Of a stretch of 33,613 bases of DNA, positions 11,654-22,290 are shown in pieces (positions within the stretch are counted from its first letter, which is position 1; each line of letters begins with the position of its first letter). The stretch is from Lingula anatina (lineage: Eukaryota; Brachiopoda; Lingulata; Lingulida; Lingulidae). Made by a program: the position numbers and the translations under genes. The stretch spans positions 1 to 33,613 of the forward strand of contig NW_019773922.1 in assembly GCF_001039355.2 (NCBI RefSeq), in the 5' to 3' direction. The notes under the pieces were generated by a model. The model saw nothing but the letters and a program-made list of their open reading frames with translations. It was not told the DNA's origin and ran no database searches.

Positions 11654-12235
11654 TTTATATCTAGAAAAAACCTAATGAGAAAACCTAATTCAAAAAATAA
11701 TAAGTTAGTCATTATAAAAATGTACTTGTTATTACACGTTTGGCATTACTTTACCATAAAACTGCTTGTCGCAGCAAACACGTACATGAAGCTAATATTT
11801 AGATTTGCACAACATTAAAGACTTTTACAGTGTTACTTTTTAAACTGAGAATGTTAGATTGGAATCAAGGCAGCCACACGTGCAATGTTTCTCCTTACAT
11901 TAGCTGCATGGACCATGACAAGAAGTAAACACTCGTATTATTGCTCCTGAAGTACTGCTCGGGGTACGCCTGTCAACAACTGTTTGATTACAAAACGCAT
12001 TTTAAACGAATTTTTCTATATCGGTGATTAGTTCTTGATCTGTTCTCGACACAACTCGCTCTAAACAATACATCTCAAAAAGAGGCATTTATTTGGAGAC
12101 GTACAGTTTCGGTTACAAGTATCTTGTAACAAAATTTTCGATTGGACGATGAAAATAACCACCTATCAAAATATCCTTTACTAACGTTAAGAGGGATTCC
12201 CCAAACAACGAGACGGGACACATTACAGCATCAAA
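11654..12235. promoter_or_regulatory. Shared divergent promoter region of POMK and GATD3
   Basis: The start codons of POMK (minus) and GATD3 (plus) are separated by 582 bases. A splice acceptor just upstream of the POMK ATG (CTAG, 11661-11664) implies that a POMK 5' UTR intron and first exon also lie here. An inverted CCAAT box (ATTGG, 12141-12145) is about 95 bases before the GATD3 ATG. No TATA box is evident. No other gene is seen. Confidence 0.55.
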
Positions 12236-14966
12236 ATGCTCGGGTTTAGGGGGTTTTATCGCAGTGTCACGACACCACTTCATCACCATGTTTTGTCTAA
12301 ACACGGCATAAGTACAACTATTGTAGCTCATAAGAAAGTAGCCGTGGTAAGTTGAGAGACATGACCTTCAGTTTCACGAGAATTACCCAGTAATGTATAA
12401 AGTGCGCCATTTATTAACGTTATATGAAGTACCAATATTTTTTGTGTTGATTGTCATTTGAATTTGCTTTTAACCGTCACGAAGCTAATATGATTACTTG
12501 TGATGATATTTGCTAACTTAACTTCCAGGTTTTGTCTGGATGTGGTGTTTTTGATGGAAGTGAAGTGCATGAGGCCTCAGCGTAAGTTGCAAGATTTGTT
12601 CGTTGTTCGTCACTGGATAGAACTTCTTTTGAGGCTTGTAAGGTTTTTGTTACATCTAGGATGGTTACGGATTCCTAAACACGTAAAGGTACAGGGACAC
12701 ATCAAAGGTTAGAGGTTTATATAGTAAAACAAAACTTATTTTATCGTAAATTCCAACAAGTGTCCTTTAGGTGTAATCATCAAGTTACTGTACAAGGTGT
12801 CCAAAGCAGTTTACACAATTACTATTCATAAGCCCAATTTTTTATTTGTACAGGTAAGTTTCTAGATTTTGAGTCATTCTCATAATGGAGTTATAGAGAC
12901 AAGGAAAATACATTGATTTTGTTGCTATATATGAGGTCTAATCAGTGGTGTATGCCGTTCATTTTAAACATACAGTAGTTGCCAAAGTGAAACTGAAGAT
13001 TCTGAATGTTCTGAATACTCTTCACATGATTTTAGCATTGTTCCCAGTAATAAGTAAGTGTGAACTGCACTCAGTGCCTGAACAGTTTTTTTTTTCTGTT
13101 TAATCTTTGTAATTGAAAATATTCTAACTTTAGGTGCTTAGTACATCTGAGCCGTGGAGGTGCTGAGGTTGCTATGTTTGCACCAGACATGGAACAGATG
13201 CATGTTGTTGATCACACCAAAGGAGAACCCATGGATCAAAAGAGGTGAAAGATTATCTCAAGGGTTTATTTTGAAACAAAATATTGATTAAACTAGAAAG
13301 ATATGGTATTTGTTTTATGAATGTTATAGCTGTTAACTAAAGTATGTTTAAAATCATCATAAGTTTTCCTGGCAGGCTTAATTACTAGAAAGATTGGTAG
13401 TGCTTAAATCAATTAGTTTGTCACATAATTGTTTTTTTTCTATGAGATGTAACTTTTTATAATTCCAGAAATGTTTTGGTTGAATCTGCCAGAATTGCTC
13501 GTGGTAAAATAGAAAAACTATCAGATCTTCAAGCTGAGAATTTTGATGCCGTTGTTTTCCCTGGAGGATTTGGGGCTGCAAAGAATTTGTGAGTTTTTAG
13601 GACACAATAATGAAAATATTTTTTATTATTTTGATACCTGGTCTAGTGCATTACAAAATGACAAAATGTATTCATAAGGGATGAGAGGAAACATTCTTAC
13701 TTACGAGTTTAAACATCTAACTTATTCCAATGGATTTATTGTGTTTAGTTACCTGAAAGACAATTTTTCTGACACTTCTCTCCTTTCAAGACTTTTAGAT
13801 AATCATTCATATATAACTAGTTAAAACGAGTATAACTAAAAAGAGTTAAAATGCAGTGTTTGAAAAATGTACCTTAACATTTTAAACAAAAAAAGGATGG
13901 TTACTGTTTATAACTTTGAAAAATGTGTATATAATGGTAGTAATTAATTTCCAATTTTTGTTTACATTCCATTAAAGGCTGTTCACAGCAACAGTTAATC
14001 TTGTCAGTTTTACATTTCAGTTCTAAATTTCCATAAGAAGCATCTTTTTTTAGAAAAGGTTTAATTAATACACCCTTGCCTTTTTAGATCTGATTTTGCT
14101 GTAAATGGTGCAGATTGTTCAGTGCAGGCTGATGTAGAAAATATTCTAAAAGATTTTCATAGTTCAAAAAAACCCATAGGGTAAGTTTTTTTAGTGTTGA
14201 TCAGTCAGTAAGTTTGTGTAAAAATTCCTGATTTATCACTTAAAAACTTAGGACTTCACAAAAAATTAGATTGGCTCTTTGCATAGTTAAGAATTCACTG
14301 CTTGCTGAATAATTTCTGTAATAAAGACTAGGAAAGGGAAAATTTTCAAACCTGATGTTTCTCCTCAGGTTATGCTGCATTGCCCCTGTGCTGGCTGCCA
14401 AGATTTTGAAGGGTTGTGAAGTGACAGTGGGCTCAGATAAAGAGGAAGGCGGGAAGTGGCCATATGCTGGAACAGCTGCAGCAATCAACAGCATGGGAGG
14501 AAAGCATGTTTGTAAACAGGTTACAATATCCTTTAAAAATGTTGATTGTATTGTTTTATTTTTATGTACTGGGTGGATTAATAAGATTTATTCATTTGCC
14601 TGATAGTTGAACTTGATAATTGATGAACTGATAAATTGATGAATAAGATCGTCTTTAGAGCCTAACACATCTATGAAGTTGTGCATGTACTCCGTTTATT
14701 TCACAACTAACACATTGTGATACATTGTATCATAAGCGACCTTTTCCCAAACCTATTCCAATAAAATCCAGTCCAGATTTTGCAGGTCAGATCTATAACC
14801 ATCAGTTTTTAAGTTTTATTCCTTAACTTATTTGTAAGAGGCACATGTGGATTCAAAAAACAAGATTGTCACCACCCCAGCCTACATGTGTGAAACTGCA
14901 GTCCATGAAATATATGATGGCATTGGTAGCATGATCCAGAATGTCCTAAAGCTGGTTGAAGACTAA
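12236..14966 (+). CDS. GATD3: ES1 / GATD3 mitochondrial class-I glutamine amidotransferase-like protein
   Basis: Mitochondrial ES1 protein of the DJ-1/PfpI-like superfamily (human GATD3, formerly C21orf33). Exons: 12236-12346, 12529-12581, optional 12976-13053, 13134-13244, 13469-13588, 14088-14180, 14369-14525, 14838-14966. Without the optional exon the protein is 257 residues (human 268). The start [20 protein letters not shown] is a basic mitochondrial presequence ending near KKVAV. Family blocks follow in order: [105 protein letters not shown]. The last intron carries U12-type signals; its exact 3' boundary (14837 or 14840) decides whether Glu is kept in VTEAHVD. An AATAAA signal is at 15588-15593. 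Enzyme activity of this family is not settled; detoxifying or mitochondrial maintenance roles are proposed. Identification is very secure; only the cassette exon and last junction are open. Confidence 0.95.
12976..13053 (+). other. GATD3: Predicted in-frame cassette exon of GATD3
   Basis: A 78-nt open segment bounded by an acceptor (ACATACAG) and a strong donor (AA then GTAAGTG). Both ends are phase 2, exactly matching the neighbouring exons, so it can be included without breaking the frame. It encodes 26 residues, starting [16 protein letters not shown], acidic and Ser-rich. Insertion would fall between HEASA and the following [11 protein letters not shown] block, which are adjacent in other ES1 proteins. 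It is therefore probably alternative. No homologue of the insert is known to me. Confidence 0.55.
14526..14837 (+). other. GATD3: U12-type (minor spliceosome) intron in GATD3
   Basis: The intron starts with ATATCCTTT (14526-14534), the exact U12 AT-type 5' splice consensus. TTCCTTAAC (14819-14827), the exact U12 branch-point consensus, lies 10 bases before the boundary that keeps the family sequence. Joining after ACA (14525) to GAG (14838) gives KQVTEAHVD, as in other ES1 proteins, with an intron ending in AA. Using the AG two bases further on (14839-14840, three-base shift) gives KQVTAHVD, an AT-AG intron. A conventional GT-AG intron (CAG|GTTACA to AAGAG|GCA) would also stay in frame but drop VTE. 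The paired consensus elements favour U12 splicing. Confidence 0.8.
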
Positions 14967-15593
14967 CTGAAGAGAGATTTTCTTTTTAAAGGCAGTGCTT
15001 TTGGAGTTGGACACTCTTGCTGCTTGCCAAATTTACAAAGTTCAGAAATATATAATAACATGCATATTTTTTTGTGTTGATCACATTAAAAAGACATTCT
15101 TATAGGTTCAGCAGCCCTTATACCTTTCAGATGTGTGTTCCCAAGTTGGCAGCCCTAATACCTTTCAGATGGGTGTTCCCCTCCCTTGGGCACATTGAGG
15201 CTTTGGTAAAGTAGCCCTGTGGTTTACCTAGCTACTTCCATGTACAATTAAATGACAAACACAAGCAAACAAGAAAAGCTTAAATGTACACATGTGGCTA
15301 CTGCATGGTACAATGTACGGGTGGTCAGTGACATGCAGAAAGGCAAGATCCTGCTCATTCTCATTTAACACAGACTTAAGATCCAAATGCCAACTGCAAT
15401 CACTCAAAAAATGTGGGAAATTATGAGGGGGGAAAAGGGCCTCTTTTGTGTCTTTTGGCACATTTTCTGCCCTCTGAATGGTAGGAGGTGCCCTCTTATA
15501 AAATTGCCATGTGTTAAAATGTCATTATAGACTGCACAGATGTCATGTTTGCATAATCATTGCTGTAATGTATTCATACCTGAGATGAATAAA
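14967..15593 (+). other. GATD3 3' UTR with short tandem duplication and poly(A) signal
   Basis: The 3' untranslated region runs from the TAA at 14964-14966 to an AATAAA at 15588-15593. It includes a 32-base segment repeated directly with a 38-base period (15111-15142 and 15149-15180; GCAGCCCT, then CCTTTCAGATG and GTGTTCCC), differing at two positions. The extent of the transcript is inferred from the signal. Confidence 0.6.
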
Positions 15594-17396
15594 ATGTGGT
15601 GTAAAGAATGTTAATGATCTTGTCCTGTGAGGCTGTGAAAGGTTAAGAGAGGAGAGCTGCTGAAAAAGAGCTTTGGCATTCTGTTTTTCGAATTGGGGAT
15701 CACTTTTTGGAAGAGAAAATCATTGCATGCTATTTTAATATTTTAGCTACAGTACACGTCAGTACACGCATGGTTGTCTTCATGAATTGCTGATTAGTCA
15801 TCTGAGCCTGATGAGCTTCACCTTTTTGAATGCTGCTGCACAAATAGATGATCAAGTCATATATACGTGAAGACTGTAGATTCTAGCTGGGTTGTGGATA
15901 AACGACCGCAAATAATATGCCATTTTTTTCGAATCTTCTACCAAATTAGTAAAAAATAAGCGTGATAAGTTTTTTCAGTGCTATTTACGTTACATTGAGC
16001 CCAACGATTGTTAAATAGTGACATCTCCACTTTAATTTGTTGGCAATTTGCAGTAGTATATCTAAAACGTTCCGTGGCCATTATGCAAGCACGTGACACC
16101 AGTCGTCGTTTTGCTTATCTCGTATCTGATGTAGTACTTAATGTATTTCAAGCAATTTACCGCATTGCTCATTGTTGCATCGACTGAATACGTAAGTTGA
16201 AATCTCCTGACTTCGCAGTCTGTATTTGAGACAGCCCTCGTTTACCATCATGTTTAGGTTGCAGAAGTCCGTTTCGAATTAAGTTTACTGTAAATTGACA
16301 AAATAAATATTACGCCTGGTCATGTGAAAACTAATCCAAACTTTCCATTTTGCGTCAGAGCTTTCCTGTGACAAGCGCTATCAAACGGATTTCTTTTTCT
16401 GAAAAAAAGTGGATCTTTTTACTGCGAAACCTACAGGTACGTGGTTTCACAGAACATATAAAGAAAGTATTTTGATTCGAAGAGAACCTTCTACCGACCA
16501 AAATGGCTTTTGACCTCCAAGGCCCTCAAAATGCCTAAAAACTGTTACAATGCATTCTGTGGTTTGCGGAGAAATCACTGAAAGGATTCTCGCCGGCATG
16601 TTATTTTCTAACAGAAAAAAAACTGAATTCTCTTGATTGAAGAAAATTAATATCTTTTGTCCAGTGGCAATGACAGTCGATTCCATTAATTACAGTTGTA
16701 TAATTTGATATCGAATTTTATCAAAGAACTATACAAAGTCTCTACGAATCAGATCATTCAATTGTATTCACTTACAACACGCGAGTAAGCAATATAAATA
16801 TGGTTGGTTATGAAAGCCTTGGAAAAATTCTGCATATTTTTCGTCATAAATCGATGAAAGCATAAACTGCAGTCAAGTTGTACAAGCCAATTATCTTAAA
16901 CTTGATTTGCAAATTTATCCAATTGACAGTTACACATACAACAAGGACGAGTCTCATATTTCTTTCTTTTTGTCCATTAACAGTCACTACAACTTCGTAT
17001 GTATTTGATGTCGTAATTGATGCCATCGCCTTGACAAACAAGTCTTAATACCTTTACTATAGATATTCCTACGTGATATAGATAGACCTACGTGTCTTTT
17101 ATCAGGTTAGACCTGGATAGCCAGGATAGCTTTAGAATAAAGATGAGAGACGGGGTTAATGTCTGTATGCCACACCCGTAAGTAGGTGTCAACATAGCCA
17201 GTTTAAGAAATGGTTACACTCCTCCTAAGTCAAAAACTTTCAATGCACTTATTGTGCAAATGTGAAGTAGCTAATATGTGCAGTTGACCTTAGCGGTAAT
17301 GCTTCTCTTCACTTTGAAGAGATGCATTAAAAACCTGGGCAACAACCGGTAGCTTGAAAGACTTGAAAGAGAAGTTATTATGCATGTATGATTGTT

Positions 17397-17436
17397 CCCT
17401 CTACCAGGGCCGCAGATTGATTTTTCACTAGATATT

Positions 17437-17475
<39 letters not shown>

Positions 17476-17524
17476 CTGGCCAATCCATGGCACATTTTCT
17501 CCAACCTTCTGCCCTGGTAGAGGG
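17397..17524. repeat. Inverted repeat enclosing a (CA)n(TA)n microsatellite
   Basis: CCCTCTACCAGGGC (17397-17410) is matched perfectly in reverse complement by GCCCTGGTAGAGGG (17511-17524). Between them, 17437-17475 is a run of CA dinucleotides passing into TA dinucleotides. The 14-bp arms look like termini of a very small element or a stable hairpin stem, with the microsatellite inside. No clear flanking target duplication was found. Confidence 0.7.
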
Positions 17525-18139
17525 TATGACCGGAGCTTGAATACGCTTTATGCGTTGAGGAGCAGGTAGACACGTTAAAGATGTACTTATATGCATATGT
17601 AAAGGTCCCAAAATTATATTTATTATTTCTGAATTTTCTGCAAAGCTACTTATCTTTCGGAACCCATACCTTAAAGTAGATTATACCTCTACAACAAAAG
17701 TACTTGATGTCAATATTTCGTTATGGTTTAAAGAATCATGATTCGTTTAAAACTAATTATATTATTAAATTAGAAATGGTCTAGAATACATCGAATCCGT
17801 GTTCAGGGACAGGTTGAGCAATAACCCGTATGAAAAAACGCTTTCATTCCTCGAGATAAATGACCTTTTGTTGTGAAAATCCCGTACAGCCTATGGTTTA
17901 TGAAACACTTCTCTGATGAATGAATAATCAATTGTGACGGTGGTTAAGTACTTTTGTAATGGTCCCTCGCTCATGTCTGGAATTCTTCATGAATTTTATA
18001 ATTCATATGGATTTACCACTACACGCGAGCTTATTACCATTATGAAAACTTCTGTAGAGCCTTTTCTTCTATTTTATTTTGATCTATTTCACAGGATCTG
18101 GGATCTTATACGTCTTGTACAGTACAGTAACAGGGCATA

Positions 18140-18700
18140 GGTTATTTGAGGTGAAAATATCCAGGCTAGTCTTACGTCATACAGATTGAGTAATATGGTT
18201 GCCTCTGTCCTCAGTTGACCATGAGTGAGTTGACCGTATGTGATCTCGCTTACCTGCGAGCTTGTGCGACTAGGCCGAACAAGTAGACGTGCAAATTAAA
18301 GCGAATGGTTTATATGTATATCATCAGTTGTATCGGAACTACATTTTTTGTCTTTAATTCACCTTTGGATCTCTTAATCTGTTTATGTAAACTTTTAAAG
18401 TGAATTTATCGCAACACGCAGCATCAGTACCATTTTCATGACTTCTGGAAAATGTTCATTTAAGATATAAAACTACGGTAGCCAATAGATGGTGACAGCA
18501 TGGAGATTGTTTGAGGTTGATAATAGCCATGAAGATATAAATTTAATCAACGAACTAAATTAAGTAATATGACAAGCTCTGTCCTCAGTTGACCAGCTGC
18601 AACCTCGCAAACGGCCAGCAACTGTAAGCACGACGACACTTTCGACACTTTTGTGACCATGCCATGAGGAGCTTAGGCAAATTAAAAGAGATTCCATTTA
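18140..18700. repeat. Diverged direct duplication
   Basis: Two segments about 375 bp apart share blocks in the same order. The clearest is TAATATG, then CTCTGTCCTCAGTTGACCA, at about 18192-18222 and again at about 18565-18594. TTTGAGGT at 18147 and 18509 and GCAAATTAAA at about 18291 and 18673 keep a similar spacing. Other bases have diverged strongly. This is an old local duplication, possibly of a repeat element. I do not recognise the unit. Confidence 0.5.
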
Positions 18701-19827
18701 TCAAAACAAAAACTATTTTTGAAGAATATAAAAAAATGACCTTAGTCAACAGATTATTACTCATTATCGGGTCCCTTGTTGAAGCCATTAACATTGCATA
18801 GCACGCAGTGCTGCTGTTTGCTGATGGCATGAATCACCTGCTACTGCTGGTGGGTTCCAACACACGACATGAGTAATGTCTGGCAGATATATTTAACATC
18901 ATCCTTTTCTGAGAGTACAGATCTTTTCTAACGGTATTAAAATTTTATCTAAATTTTCTGACTGAAGAGAAAAAAGATCTTGCTTCTTTACGCAGCAATG
19001 TAATGAAACCGATCGCATCAAGAAAGCCAGAGTACAATCTAAAACCATCAACAGTGTGCATACAACTCAAACCGAGCGATTAAACCGTTTATAGAAATCT
19101 GTGCTATATTTGGTGATCAACGGCATATAAATGTTTCATTCCATTGACCTTTACAACGTGAAATAATACTAGGTAATTCAATGTAATAGTGGATGGTAGA
19201 ACAAACGTACATGTTGCGAGCATTCCGATAAATATTTTAATGCACACCAAAACAAGCAGTACCTCAGCACCTGGTCCATATTTTACGGGAACATCTGGGA
19301 CGAAAAAAAGCCAAGGTATTAAGTTCTTCGGTGCAATATATATTTTTGAATCTTCTTTTTTTTTATTAAGTACGTAACTACGTAACAAAAAGAGAAAATG
19401 TCAAGGCTCACCTACCTCCTCAACTACTTTCAGATAGGGTGCCCCCCCCCCCTTCTTGAAGTAAAGCACACAATTAAACTTTTAAGTACACACACTGATT
19501 GGCGACATAATGCTTATTTATCAAGTGAATTTGATAATGTGTCAGTGCATTAATCTTTAAATAACTATATGACATGTATAAAGAATGTCTGCCAGGTTAA
19601 TTTAAGCCGAGGGATTCAAGGTTGCTCAAGTGAAGGTCAGGTAAACAAGCACAAGAATAGCACCCTCTCTTAGTTAGGGCAGGCGAATGCCTTTTTCGCA
19701 GTGTGCAGCAGTATCATGTAGGACCGAGTAAAACAAGATTACCTAAATTCAAATATGTACTTTTAGGTTGTATCAACTTCAAATATAATCAATCTGCAAA
19801 ACAAATATTTTAAATATAATATTCCAA

Positions 19828-21160
19828 TTTATTATTAGATAATAATACTGTCCATTTTTTTACAATTGCACAAATTTAAGCACAGCCTACACAGATTACA
19901 CTTCAGATTTTTTTCATTTATAAATGCACTATCTTACAATATAACGTTGATGCACATGTAAATAACATTTGCATGCTGTGCTATTGGATTTAGCTCTGTT
20001 TCTCCAGTAAAAAAAGGTATTCATTTGTCTACGTAATTTAAGCTCAGCATCATATGCCACATTAAAAAGATGGAAATGATAACAAAACATGAACATAGGG
20101 ATATTTCACAAAACCATTATACATAAGATGTCTTTGTAGAATTTCACTTTGAAGTACGAATTATCAGCCAATTTTCTTCAAAGCAGCTATATACAGTGCT
20201 CAATGGAAATTCATATTACTGAAAACACTAACCCTGTATATTTATGTGGCAATACAACCATACCTGTAAAAGTGGTTGATTGATGCCATCAATCTCCATA
20301 TGAATTGATTAAATTCCAACTCTGCAGCAACTTGCACCTCCTTGTTAAAAAAAGGCAATGATGTGCATAAAATAATGAATACAGGTGTGGATGACTCAAG
20401 GAATCATAAACAGTGAAAAGGTGCAATATTCTACGAGCTGAGGCAATTCACATTCTGCATAAATTTATGTAACCGCAAACATGTGGTCTGGGTTCATTAT
20501 CTGGCTGACAATCATCTTTATCATCAAAGAGACTGTAGCATTCAACTTCATGGACGGTAGTTCTTTTCCCCGTTTCTAGAGATGTTTATTGGTTATAATT
20601 AAGTGCAAGAGGTAAAAACCAGTTTTTGCTATATCACTTGGATAACAGACCTCTGAAATACCACCATCACTGTGAAAGCATTTACTTAAATATTGCTGCC
20701 ATATGAGAATAACCTAAGACTGTACAGTGTGACATAGTCTAGTCCTGGATCCATCCTACTTGTATAAAGAAAATGATGCAAATTTGTAGTGTTCCACAGA
20801 CCTGATCAACACCTCAGTTGTACTGTAAAATGGCAAACCCATGAAAATAGTGAGCATTTGGGTTTGCACCGAAATGAACAATGTGAGGCTGTCAAATCAA
20901 GTGGTACAATAGCACTTTTTATTATACCATTTCTTAACATTACCCAAGTTTCAAAAATATGGCTAGTGTATACTGGTGCCAAAGCACTCATAATATGGAC
21001 TACTCTATATTGTTAAAAAGAAACATTGTTTAAATGTATAAAATGGCAAAGATTTTAAATGCCACCCAAACCAAACACATGTTCAGTGTTGTAATATGTT
21101 GCAGAGGAGCTGCCTCAAATCAGAAAACTTCAAAAACATTCAACAATTATAACCGGATTA
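19828..21160 (-). other. Probable 3' UTR of the PPP1R3 gene
   Basis: Downstream (leftward) of the PPP1R3 stop there is no coding sequence. The first convincing minus-strand AATAAA seen is at 19828-19833, which would give a 3' UTR of about 1.3 kb, not unusual for this gene family. Open frames in the interval are short and unrecognised. The end of the transcript is inferred. Confidence 0.4.
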
Positions 21161-22150
21161 CTACCAATATGGTACAGATGTATCCACATATTTCCATGAG
21201 GAGATATCTGCCCAAGATTTCACACCTGGGAGGTCTGTGACAGTCTGAACATACTTTGGAGTATCTGACACATGTCCCGAGTTGCAGTTTGCTTTAGCAA
21301 TTCCGTAATTCTGCCCATCATTGCTGTCCCAATGTTGAATGCCATTTTCTTCATAGCATATAGCAAACTCAATTCTCTTAGATGGGTCAAAAGTAGCAGG
21401 CACATCAAACTCAAATGAGAATGTATCTATAGAGGAATATTGCGACGATTCCCCTGCACCCAGAGGCAAATACTCTGCTGGTATGTCATCATATTTGCCC
21501 CAAGAGTCATGAGTAAAGCGAGCAAAAACCTTTTTTTCAAAGGACACATTTTTTACTTTCACTGTACCATAAACATGATACTCCTTTACAATAACATTTT
21601 CCAGTGACACAAAATTATTCTGTATTTTATCTCTGAACTTCATATAGTCAGCTGCTGGTTGAGGAAACTTGATTTCCAATGGTGCATCACTTGTGGCTGA
21701 TGCTTTCACTCCTTCTGTGACTGCTTCCAATATAGACTGTGGAAGTTTAGGAGGTTGATCTGAAGGCTCTGTCATTATCTTAACTGTTGAAAGGGCAAGC
21801 CCATTGTAATCAGCGAATGTTACCCTTTTCTTGGGTCTATTATTTTTTGACAGTATCAAAAGAGAATGAGGAGCGTCTGTCACTGGGGATTTGTCTTCTG
21901 GGGTTGTCTCTCCTCTGAAGACATCTTGCTGATCATCAGTGTCCACACATGACTGCAGCAGGTCGAAAGATTCATATTCTCTCTGTTTGAAGGATTGTTT
22001 GCAACTGTCTCTTAGCTGCTGCAGTAAATCATCTCTTGGGTATTCATAGAAATCAAACACTGGGGGACTTGAAGCCAGCAGATATGACGACAGATCTACT
22101 GGCATGTCTGATCTTTCAGTTCCAAGGTGTGGAACTCCTACAGCCAACAT
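21161..22150 (-). CDS. PPP1R3B: Glycogen-targeting regulatory subunit 3 of protein phosphatase 1 (3B/3C-like)
   Basis: Brings the PP1 catalytic subunit to glycogen, where PP1 dephosphorylates glycogen synthase and phosphorylase. The 329-residue product starts at the ATG at 22150-22148, seven bases after a strong acceptor (TTTTACAG ending at 22158), so a mainly noncoding first exon lies upstream. The frame is open across the acceptor, so a short coding piece from that exon is possible. The PP1-docking RVxF motif is KKRVTFAD, with RVTF at 109-112, followed by the conserved YNGLALSTVKI. The CBM21 glycogen-binding domain spans about 162-284, with ADYMKFRDKIQ, LENVIVKEY, GTVKVKNVSFEK and the glycogen signature WDSNDGQNY at 274-282. 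The tail ends in PYW, like the PYY of human PPP1R3B. The coding region is intronless here, as in vertebrate 3B/3C/3D. The family call is secure. The exact paralogue name is not, since invertebrate members may predate the vertebrate split. Confidence 0.93.
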   Translation of the reverse strand: MLAVGVPHLGTERSDMPVDLSSYLLASSPPVFDFYEYPRDDLLQQLRDSCKQSFKQREYESFDLLQSCVDTDDQQDVFRGETTPEDKSPVTDAPHSLLILSKNNRPKKRVTFADYNGLALSTVKIMTEPSDQPPKLPQSILEAVTEGVKASATSDAPLEIKFPQPAADYMKFRDKIQNNFVSLENVIVKEYHVYGTVKVKNVSFEKKVFARFTHDSWGKYDDIPAEYLPLGAGESSQYSSIDTFSFEFDVPATFDPSKRIEFAICYEENGIQHWDSNDGQNYGIAKANCNSGHVSDTPKYVQTVTDLPGVKSWADISSWKYVDTSVPYW

Positions 22151-22290
22151 CGATTCACTGTAAAACAAAATTTAAAAAAAGGTTATATATATAACTGCCT
22201 GGTGACTAAAGCAGCAGGCATAGGCAATATATAGTCAAATATCAGAGAAAAGTTGGATTCTTGACAATCAAGGAACAATTAAGACATTAA

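Larger units (their letters stand above)
15594..19800. other. Intergenic stretch without recognised genes
   Basis: Between the GATD3 poly(A) signal and the 3' region of PPP1R3 I see no exon series or protein family. The open frames here are short, lack flanking splice partners and translate to nothing I recognise. The stretch holds a CA/TA microsatellite within an inverted repeat (17397-17524), a diverged direct duplication (18140-18700) and an 11-base C-run near 19442-19452. A noncoding transcript or distant 5' exon cannot be excluded. Confidence 0.5.

Noticed and set aside
12171-12179. A second exact ATATCCTTT, upstream of the GATD3 ATG
   Set aside because: It could be a U12 5' splice site in the 5' UTR, but no TTCCTTAAC-like branch site and acceptor follow before the start codon. 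Treated as chance.
12113-12331. Minus-strand 72-codon open frame between POMK and GATD3
   Set aside because: It lies antisense to the GATD3 first exon, whose plus-strand frame gives a mitochondrial presequence joined in phase to the ES1 core. The minus frame matches nothing I know.
19104-19388. Minus-strand 94-codon open frame with a hydrophobic stretch and an acceptor-like CCCAG inside
   Set aside because: The hydrophobic segment resembles a membrane helix, but there is no family match, no second exon and no clear donor partner.
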